From a virus, in IMG/VR virus record IMGVR_UViG_3300025694_000843, positions 1 through 22,661 of that record: a stretch of DNA of 22,661 bases; one strand, written 5' to 3'. The notes below the pieces were generated by a model. That model was not told the DNA's origin, ran no database searches, and worked only from the letters and a program-made list of their open reading frames with translations. Numbering within the stretch: the first letter of the stretch is position 1; each line of letters begins with the position of its first letter. A program made the translations under genes and the position numbers. Below are positions 1 to 7,900 of the stretch, piece after piece.

Positions 1-1
1 T

Positions 2-2770
2 GACAATGCAAGAAGTGGTCTCAAGCAGATGTTTGACGACATTGGATCTGGCGCGAAGAGTGCAAAAGAAGCGTGGAATGATTTTGGTCTTGGTTTGGCT
101 AAGACATTACTTGATCGAATGACGCAAAATAATATAGACAAAATAGTCAAAAACTTAACATTTGCATTTACCGGAGAAGAAGGAAAGTCTGACGCTGAAA
201 AAATAGCTAGCGAAACTTCAAACTTAGTCGGAGTAAACAATAAAATTATATCTTCGAATCTAGAATTAATATCCGCAATAAATGGCCAGACAGAAGCGTT
301 AAAAAAACAAATAGACTCAGAGACACCAGTAGATACGCCCTATAGAGACAAAATTCCAGATAGTGAAGGTATTACCTTCAAGGGTTTTGACGCTAAGAGT
401 ATGGCCGCCATAGCGCCCGTGACAAAAAAAGAGACTGATAAAACTACAAGGCGGCTACAAAAGATCGGAAAACAAACAATTAAAGAAGAAAGAGATAAAG
501 CAAAATTGGAAAAAAATGAATCTATTAACGGTATAGGTGATGATATAAGAAGGGAGCTTAATAAAGTAAACGCAAAAAACCAAGAAACTTCGAATACAGA
601 AAGGTTGGCTGGACAAGCTTCAGACAATTACATCCCTGGCGGCATGCAAATTTTTGGCAGGAATCAAATTGAGAATATTGCCGCAGGTACAAGCGGGCAA
701 GTCCAATCTGATAATTCCGTGAATTATAGCGCTGAACTTTACAATAGAAATTTTAAAGCAATGACCGGTAAAGAAGCAGAAGAAGGATATGGGAGAGCTT
801 ACGATGGAGTCAATAACCCAACCCCAGCAGGTCACGGTCCTATGGGGATGCTTAAGGACTTGATTAGTACTACAAGCGCAAGAGTAGGGGTGGGAGGGAA
901 AAATACATTAGAAGCACGCGCGACACAATTACCTGGGAATCTTAAACAACGAGATGAGATAGTATCGAACTTAAAGGAGTTAGAAGCCCTTAGAGAACTA
1001 AAAGGCGAACTAAAGGAAATAAAACATTATTCGCTAAACGCAGCTCAACCATTAAAAGAGATAGACGAAGAATTGAATGCGGCAGCTAAAGAGGCTTTAA
1101 AATTAGAAAATGTAGACCTTAACGTCGATGATGTCATAGAAAAGCTGAATGAAAAAATGAGAAAACTTTCTGATGCATTACGACAAACCTCAAGTGAACT
1201 TGGTATAAATCAACTTCCCGTTCTAAAAAGTCAAGCCGTTACAAGTAATAAATTCTCAGGCGGCAAAATACAACACTTTGCAAAAGGCGGATTTGTAGAC
1301 GGCCCAGCAGGCGTAGATAAAGTTCCCGCAATGTTAACGGCAGGAGAGTATGTCGTACCTAAAGACAAAGCAAAGCAATTCAAACAAAGCGGCGGAGAGA
1401 TACAGAATTTCGCAATAGGCGGAATGGCCAAAGAGCTAAACAACGAAAACTCTAAAAATAGAACCATCAGGGGCGCACAAGGCGTAACGCAATTACTGGT
1501 TATGAATGAGGTCTCTCGCGGGATGGCTAAATATTTAGAAAAGCCAAAAGATGACGGGCCCCCAACATTTGATAAAAATAAATTCAACAATTTAGACCTA
1601 AGATCAGACGTAAATATCAAGCGTGGAGATCCTAGATTGAGCGCAAGGTTTTTAGCTAAAGATCCAGTGATGCAGGAATATAAAGATTATCTCTTAGAGA
1701 AGGCTGCTTACGACGTGGAAAAGAAAAACCAAAAGGTCGATAAAAAAATGCAGACAATCGGCTCTGTACTTTCGTTTATGAGTAGCTTTGCAATTGGCCA
1801 AATGTCAGAGATAATAGCGCCTTATGTTCAAAAAGCAGTTGGGTGGGCAAAAAATAAGACTATAAATACTGCCATGGGCCATACAGGTTTAGGAAAACAT
1901 TCAGATGCATTTAAGCAGGCCAGAAGCGATGGATTAAACGTAAATTACAAAGACGTAAGTAATCATATTGAGTCTGGAGAATTTCTAAATATAAACGACA
2001 AGAATTACGCCTTTATGCCGCAGCCGGATGGTAGTGATGATTGGGAAAGAATGAACACGGGTTCCACCGCTAAGACTCATAGGGGTCAAGGAACTGGTAT
2101 TAACAAAAATAATGCATCAATGCTTAAAAGGGCAAGAGGTTATCAATCTGGAGGCTCGATACCAGCAATGCTTACAGCGGGAGAAGGCTTCGTTCCAGCT
2201 CCTGTTGCAAAGAGAATTGGTTATGATAATTTAAATCGCATGAACACTACTGGTGGGCTTCCAATTGTTCAAGGCAAAGGAGGAATAGATAATGTTGGGC
2301 CAGTAGGATTAACCGAGGGCGATTTTATCATAAAGAAAAGCTCAACAGACAAGCTTCTCAGAGAGAATCCCAACATGATGCGTTTCGCCCTACAGAATCC
2401 AGAGGGATTCAAAAGGGGTGAGCAGGGTTATTACGAAGGAGGAGTAGTTGGTAGCCCTTCAACAATTCCCGCTCCATCCGTACCAAAGCAAGCTCCAACA
2501 AACAGACTCAAGAGTGCGGATCCTGCTGAGATGCTTAATCAGTCTTTCAACCAAAAACAAGAAGCCGCTGTAGCGCCACAACAAAAAAGCGAAGTAACCA
2601 ACAATATAAACGTTAATGTATCCATAGATCAAACAGGAAAAGAAACGGTATCGACAGAGAATTCTAACAGCTCATACGAAGAAGAGCAGCAACTTTCATT
2701 AAAAATAAAGAGCGCCGTACTGGATGTAATCAGGCAAGAAAAGAGAATAGGTGGGGAACTTAGCTCATGA
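2..2770 (+). CDS. Tape measure protein, C-terminal part (5' end outside window)
   Basis: The frame is open from the first bases of the window, so the ATG at 29 is probably internal and 922 residues of a longer protein are visible. Tape measure proteins fill the tail tube, set tail length and are ejected with the DNA. The first visible residues (a KSAKEAW..F..GLAKTLLDRMT helix) resemble the helical stretch common near the end of the core of these proteins. A charged helical, likely coiled-coil region lies at about 953-1204. Three copies of the Gly-rich module typical of tape measure tails follow (1259-1381, 2150-2221, 2273-2386; signatures VPAMLTAGEYVVPK, IPAMLTAGEGFVP, VGLTEGDFIIKK). A moderately hydrophobic helix is at about 1748-1828. 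The C-terminus (VIRQEKRIGGELSS) matches the usual 'E+RPGG' end. It is followed by tail genes and overlaps the next gene by ATGA. Identification comes from motifs and position, without database comparison. Confidence 0.85.
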   Translation, partial: DNARSGLKQMFDDIGSGAKSAKEAWNDFGLGLAKTLLDRMTQNNIDKIVKNLTFAFTGEEGKSDAEKIASETSNLVGVNNKIISSNLELISAINGQTEALKKQIDSETPVDTPYRDKIPDSEGITFKGFDAKSMAAIAPVTKKETDKTTRRLQKIGKQTIKEERDKAKLEKNESINGIGDDIRRELNKVNAKNQETSNTERLAGQASDNYIPGGMQIFGRNQIENIAAGTSGQVQSDNSVNYSAELYNRNFKAMTGKEAEEGYGRAYDGVNNPTPAGHGPMGMLKDLISTTSARVGVGGKNTLEARATQLPGNLKQRDEIVSNLKELEALRELKGELKEIKHYSLNAAQPLKEIDEELNAAAKEALKLENVDLNVDDVIEKLNEKMRKLSDALRQTSSELGINQLPVLKSQAVTSNKFSGGKIQHFAKGGFVDGPAGVDKVPAMLTAGEYVVPKDKAKQFKQSGGEIQNFAIGGMAKELNNENSKNRTIRGAQGVTQLLVMNEVSRGMAKYLEKPKDDGPPTFDKNKFNNLDLRSDVNIKRGDPRLSARFLAKDPVMQEYKDYLLEKAAYDVEKKNQKVDKKMQTIGSVLSFMSSFAIGQMSEIIAPYVQKAVGWAKNKTINTAMGHTGLGKHSDAFKQARSDGLNVNYKDVSNHIESGEFLNINDKNYAFMPQPDGSDDWERMNTGSTAKTHRGQGTGINKNNASMLKRARGYQSGGSIPAMLTAGEGFVPAPVAKRIGYDNLNRMNTTGGLPIVQGKGGIDNVGPVGLTEGDFIIKKSSTDKLLRENPNMMRFALQNPEGFKRGEQGYYEGGVVGSPSTIPAPSVPKQAPTNRLKSADPAEMLNQSFNQKQEAAVAPQQKSEVTNNINVNVSIDQTGKETVSTENSNSSYEEEQQLSLKIKSAVLDVIRQEKRIGGELSS
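1259..2386 (+). repeat. Three diverged copies of the tape-measure 'GG..PAMLTAGE(Y)VV' module
   Basis: This is a protein-level repeat inside the tape measure gene. Copy 1 (1259-1381) has GGFVDGPAGVDKVPAMLTAGEYVVPK split over two segments; copy 2 (2150-2221) has GGSIPAMLTAGEGFVPAPVA; copy 3 (2273-2386) has GGIDNVGPVGLTEGDFIIKK. The shared core is Gly-Gly, a short acidic or proline turn, then hydrophobic-L-[TS]-x-GE-hydrophobic-hydrophobic-[PK]. The same core is widespread in phage tape measure C-termini. The copies are strongly diverged, so the repeat is visible at protein level and not as a DNA repeat. Confidence 0.7.
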
Positions 2771-3792
2771 GGCAAGCTGTTTTAGGTTATGAACAAAAAT
2801 TCTTTATAAACGGAACTCAAATATCAGGAGTTCAAAACGTTGCGGGCTCTTATGCGATAGATGAAAGACCAATAAATGTTCTTGGTTGGGGTCATGTAAA
2901 TAAAAATTTCTATAATGATAGAGAAAGATTTGCTCAGCCTGATGGGTCTTTTATATTGGACGAGAATGGATTTAATATATTAGGAGAAGAAAGTTTAGAT
3001 TGTGCGGTAGATGGAGACATAAGCGGATTTCCAGAGAGCATGGCTGTTTTGAACGCCCCATTGGAGGGTTCTTTTTCGATTAATTCTGTATTGGTCAGTG
3101 AAGATTTCTTTTTACAATTCACGGGAGACGTGCCATTTACTGGAAGTATTCATCATGGAAAGAAATACTTTGGTTTTGATAAGGGGTACATAACTAGCCA
3201 CTCTGTTTCTTGTGGCGTTGGAGAACTTCCAACGACATCCACATCAATAAGAGTTTTCGGAGACATAGGTGGATCTCCTGAGTTTATGGAGCAAGAAGAT
3301 GAGGGTGGACTATTTCTTCAGGAAGATGGATTTGCAATAGGCTCAGAAGATTCTAATGCCGGAATATACAACGCATCAGGTGATAATCCCTTTCCTGAGA
3401 TAAGGCTGCCAAATCAAGGGTCCATTATTGTAGAGTGCGCAGGGGCGACGACAGATAGGGTTACATCCTTTAACTACAGTATAGACATACCTATATCCCC
3501 AATTTACACAGTAGGCTCTTCTGTGCCGGCGCAGGTAGATGTTGCATGGCCAGTAACCACGAACACTTCTTTCAGTTTAGATATAGACAAATACGAATAT
3601 CAAAGCTTGAGGAAATATTTAAAGTCTCCCACAGTTCACGACATTGCGATAAAAATCAACGATTGCTTTGGTGTTCCGATTCAGCATTATGTAGTTAAAA
3701 GTGCGAGATTAATAGGAGAGGACATGGCCGCTTCGACAGACGGGAAAATGACTGTAAATTTAACATATAAATCTTACTATAATAAGAGATGA
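2767..3792 (+). CDS. Tail protein with tube-like/distal-tail-like domains (341 aa)
   Basis: The ATG overlaps the tape measure stop as ATGA, with a purine-rich AGGTGG about 12 bases upstream. The protein is beta-rich, with no signal peptide or membrane segment. It appears to hold two halves, about residues 15-167 and 216-340. The C-terminal half (TSFNYSIDIPI..., LDIDKYEYQS, IAIKINDC..., ending in MTVNLTYKSYY) aligns by eye with the end of the next gene product and has the strand pattern of tail-tube-like proteins. Two copies of a short acidic Gly motif (residues 55-77, SFILDENGFNILGEES; residues 173-196, LFLQEDGFAIGSEDS) interrupt it. Proteins just after the tape measure are usually distal tail or tip ring components, which is my best guess. 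A firm family assignment is not possible from sequence alone. Confidence 0.55.
   Translation: MRQAVLGYEQKFFINGTQISGVQNVAGSYAIDERPINVLGWGHVNKNFYNDRERFAQPDGSFILDENGFNILGEESLDCAVDGDISGFPESMAVLNAPLEGSFSINSVLVSEDFFLQFTGDVPFTGSIHHGKKYFGFDKGYITSHSVSCGVGELPTTSTSIRVFGDIGGSPEFMEQEDEGGLFLQEDGFAIGSEDSNAGIYNASGDNPFPEIRLPNQGSIIVECAGATTDRVTSFNYSIDIPISPIYTVGSSVPAQVDVAWPVTTNTSFSLDIDKYEYQSLRKYLKSPTVHDIAIKINDCFGVPIQHYVVKSARLIGEDMAASTDGKMTVNLTYKSYYNKR
2929..3354 (+). repeat. Two copies of a short acidic 'L..E(D/N)GF.I..E(E/D)S' motif
   Basis: Copy 1 is at 2929-2997 (residues 55-77, core FILDENGFNILGEES) and copy 2 at 3283-3354 (residues 173-196, core LFLQEDGFAIGSEDS). Both are flanked by acidic residues and sit between beta-rich segments. 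They look like small exposed insertions or linkers duplicated within one protein. A looser form (DFLIDELGRKYILTEGAKRI) occurs near the N-terminus of the product encoded from 10030. No function is known to me. Confidence 0.5.
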
Positions 3793-4988
3793 GTAAGCCT
3801 TTTTATAGATACGAAGATGTTCCATTGTTGATGGCTTCTGAGGGCCAAGAGCCAGTTATGGTTTTTGCTAATAGAGCTGGTTTATCTGCTAGCCAACCGA
3901 TACAAGCAAAGAAATTTATAGAGGATTATCATATATCATTCGCATTGCAAACTGGAGATATACATTTTACTGGAGCTCATGAATCGGGTTTCTTGATGGG
4001 TCCGCGCAACGGCCCAGGAGTAAGACTTCCAGAATCAGTTGAAAATATATTAAGCGGAACTAAAATTGCCTATCCTGGCGGACAAGGACTTTACTTAACT
4101 GAAGATTTATCTGCTGGTGATTATTATATAAATGTAAGATCTACAGGTGAGACTATATTGAGGTACGAGGAAGACATAGAGCATGGAGAAGTTGAGGTCT
4201 TAAGGAATTACGCAGCAGGAGGAATAGTAAGAGGTTCTTTGGATGTGACCTATTACATGAACACTGGAAATCTTCATACTTTTGCAGACTTAACGGGCTT
4301 GCTTGATCCTAATATTTACCCGCAAGTAAACGAAACAAAAATAACAGGATGCTTTGGTGACTACATTTTTGAAGACGCGTATTTAAGAGAGCTTTCTTTT
4401 TCGGCTCAACCCTTTCAGGTTGTAGAATCAAACTTGAGTTTAGATATATATGGAAGAATGTTGTATCAGTCTGGATTGGCCGACTCTATAATTGAAAATT
4501 ACGGATGTCTAAAAGAACAACAAATAAGCGTACCTCACGCAATCAATACAAAAATACTTGGAGCCTCTGATGTAGGAATAGAATATCCTTTAGATTTTTC
4601 ATACAGCATAACGTCCACAAGAAATCCAGAAGTACCAATACCTCTAAGCGGAAAAATGAGCGAAGAAGGAGAGCTCCCAATAAGGGTAACCAAGGAAGCT
4701 ATAGACATTAGCATAAGAATAAGAGGGGAAAAGTTAGATCCATTTTTAAAAATATCAGGGCAAAGAGCTAATGTTACGGTTCAGTTGTCAGACATAGGTT
4801 TTAGTAAAGAATTCACAGACAACAATCAAGGTCTACTCAAAGAGTTTAGATTAGCGGGAAGCTTGGTTCATCCAGATTTGCCGTCTCAAGAGTTAAAGGA
4901 TTATGGAGTTGTTGAAGAGGATAATTTAAGCGTGTCAGAGGGAGGGTTCCTCCAAGGTTCCGCAACAATAAAACAATCTTATAGATAA
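3789..4988 (+). CDS. Tail protein, apparent paralogue of the preceding gene product (399 aa)
   Basis: The start overlaps the previous stop as ATGA. The protein is beta-rich and soluble, with no catalytic motif. Its C-terminal half (about residues 250-399) parallels that of the upstream product: FSYSITSTRNPEVPI against FNYSIDIPISPIYTV, then IDISIRIRGEKL against FSLDIDKYEYQS, then a closing strand GSATIKQSYR against TVNLTYKSYY. The N-terminal half has a further beta region (GIVRGSLDVTYY..., YLRELSFSAQPFQV..., LSLDIYGRML) that may be a second copy of the fold. Two adjacent, related, probably two-domain proteins directly after the tape measure suggest stacked rings at the tube-to-tip junction. 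That role is inferred from position and strand pattern. Translation of the following giant gene is coupled through TAATG. Confidence 0.5.
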   Translation: MSKPFYRYEDVPLLMASEGQEPVMVFANRAGLSASQPIQAKKFIEDYHISFALQTGDIHFTGAHESGFLMGPRNGPGVRLPESVENILSGTKIAYPGGQGLYLTEDLSAGDYYINVRSTGETILRYEEDIEHGEVEVLRNYAAGGIVRGSLDVTYYMNTGNLHTFADLTGLLDPNIYPQVNETKITGCFGDYIFEDAYLRELSFSAQPFQVVESNLSLDIYGRMLYQSGLADSIIENYGCLKEQQISVPHAINTKILGASDVGIEYPLDFSYSITSTRNPEVPIPLSGKMSEEGELPIRVTKEAIDISIRIRGEKLDPFLKISGQRANVTVQLSDIGFSKEFTDNNQGLLKEFRLAGSLVHPDLPSQELKDYGVVEEDNLSVSEGGFLQGSATIKQSYR

Positions 4989-7900
4989 TGGATATATCGA
5001 ATTCAGGGTTGGATGTTAATTGCGTACAATGGTGGCAGCAGAGCGGCGACGCAAATCTTGTGTTATTGGATGAGCCAACTGGATCTAGCGAGCAACTTTT
5101 TGAGTACCCGGAGTCTGGCTCCTATAGACCTGTAGAAGATGCTTATTTGTCGGGTAAAGGTATACAGTATTTTGCACAAACGGGTGAGGATGTAACTCTA
5201 GCCAAGTATGTTTATGTAGATTACAATCCTAATTATTATTATACAGAAAATGATATTTTATCAATAGATGATTTAGTTTTTTCTCAAGATAGAAATTTTA
5301 ATATATCGACTAGTAAAGAATTAAACATTAGTGAATTTTTTAAACTTAATCCTAATTTAGGTTATTCTATTAATGTATATGTTAAAAAGGATAATGAGTC
5401 TACTAGTTTAATAGATAATTATAAAACATATATAACAGAGAACCAAGATAGATCTGTTAATATTGGAGATTCTATTGGTGTTGGTGTTGGTATAAAGTTT
5501 TATGATAAAAGTGATGTTGAGCTTTATGCGCCGAATCTAAGGGACACCCATAGGTTAATGGCGGCTAGTGAATTAAACCATAATGAATACTATAATGTAC
5601 AATTAGATATAGCCAACACTTCAATACCTGATGAAGCTGTTTCTGCGCAGTTAGTTTTATTTGTTTATGGAATGAGTGCTGGTTCATTTATTTTCAAAAA
5701 ACCATCAGTAAGAAATTTAAGTAAGTTCTTTTATTGCATAAAGGATCACAAGTCAACTTCATACAATAGCCCGAACAGCAAGGATGGACTAGAGTATTGG
5801 ACTCAAGATTTTGTCTGGAGACCTTCCTATGGAGCCAAGTCTGACTTTGTGGCAATAAATGAAGAATTAAAAATGGGAGAAGGTAAAGATTATGTTACCA
5901 ATATGGCAATAAACGCACTGCCGATGGAATTAACATTAAACTTTAGAAACCGAACAGACAAGGAAGCTAGAGCTATTGTTCACTTTTTGCAGGAAAAATC
6001 ATTTGCATACGAGTCAATTTTTAGCCTCGATTATAAGGGCGACAGATTATTGTCAAGCGAAATATCGGCGTTTAACTTTGAGTTTTCGTACCCGTACAGG
6101 AATGACTTAAAATATACTTGCACTCAGTTTAATCATACTATTTCTTATAGAAATAATAATAATGTAAATGCTAAGTTTGTATGCAATACAGAAAGCTCTC
6201 TGTCAAGTGTGGAGAGTCATGCTGGCTACAATAAAAGAATTGATGCGCTGATACCTATATTTATAGACGAAACCACTCACTTCAAAAAGGGCGAGCAAAT
6301 CAAATTAAACACCTTCACCTTGGAAGAAGGAGATGGAGTTATAACAATCGATACCAAAAAAATAAAAACAATCAAAAGGTATCCAGAAGATCCCTTGACT
6401 CCAATAACTGGGGGGATAATAACTTTTACCGATGATGTAGATATAGAAGAAGAAGATTGCGTTTACATAACAATTGCAGATCCAAAAAACTCTATTTTTA
6501 ATGTTGGAAAAACAAAGATAAAGAAAAAAATATCAAAAAACCAATACGCTTTTTGGCCAATACTTGAAGAAGGAGATGAGTCAGACGTTGCGAACTTGAG
6601 GGCAACATCTTCTGCTGGAGAGAACACTTCTGTACAATGGTTTGACGAAGTTGGAGAAAGTGAATTAGAACCTAGGCAGGAAGAGCTACTCACAACTGAC
6701 TTGGCAGATCAATTATGGAAGCCAACCGATGTAGATAGAATAACTCCAAGAAATGAATTATTCGAATCAGAGGATGGAGCTCAATACTTTGAAGAGACTA
6801 CAGAAGAGTTTATAACAATAAGGGGTGAAGATTTTATAATAGGTGGCAACATCATGATGAAGAAGATGCAAGTCTGCCCAGAGGACTGTATGTTCAGTAA
6901 GGTTCTTTTACCAGAGCATGTTTCGAATATACCGTCAGAGGTAATAGATCCAGCAACTGGGGCGGCCAGAAAAAGGCAGGTTTATCTTAAAAACTACAGA
7001 AGGATGCAGATAGACTCAGACATAGATGCAGAAAGCCTGTACGTAATCTTTACGCCTTTAGAGAATTTTACACTAGAAGCGAAGGATGATTTCTGGTTGC
7101 TTGTGTCTGCGGTCCAAGGCAGAAGTAGTATTTACTTAAAGGATCCGAATGAAATACCTAAATATCCATGGTTAGAGGTTAGGAACTTTGACCACAAGCC
7201 AAGTTTGGCATTTAGTTTAGAACAAACGCCTGATAATATTCAATCAAGTTTTCTAAAATACTATAACAAGAAATTCAAGAGGGGTATTAATGGAAACTTA
7301 TCAACTTTTAATTTGACATTTGAACAAAGAAGCGACGAAGAAGCATCTGAAATATTGCAGTTTCTCGAGAGTCATCTTGGTTATAAGAAGTTTAGGTTTC
7401 AAATGCCGCGCCCATATCTAAAAGATGGAAGTTACATCACTTCGCCAAGCAGACCTTATATTTCGAGCTTCTATTGTCCTAGTTGGGGGCACGATATAAT
7501 ATACAAAAATAATCACACAATATCTGCGACATTTATAGAGTCCACAACTTCAATAGAAGAGGATCTAAGGAATGTTTTTGGAATAGGAAGAGATGAAGAT
7601 AAACCGTGTTATGGAGCAGAAATATACGACCCAATAACGACCCATGAGCTTTGCACTTTTTCTTCTCAATTGATGGCTGCAAAGGGTGCCGGTTTTGACC
7701 TTAATCAAGACTCAAAAACTGCAAAATCTAAAGCTGTTGATTTAGTCTTTATAGTTGACACGACGGGGAGTATGACAGTTGCCTCTATGGAGACTAATGG
7801 GGTAACTAAAACAAAGTACCAAGTAGCCATAGATATAGTTTTGAAAATGATAACAGCTCATGATAGTTATGTCGTGCCTGGGACTGAATCATACAATGAA

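Noticed and set aside
340-2000. Antisense open frames over the tape measure gene (340-627, 620-835, 1231-1620)
   Set aside because: They are shadows opposite a clear coding frame, with Ser/Leu-rich composition, no start signals and no recognisable domain.
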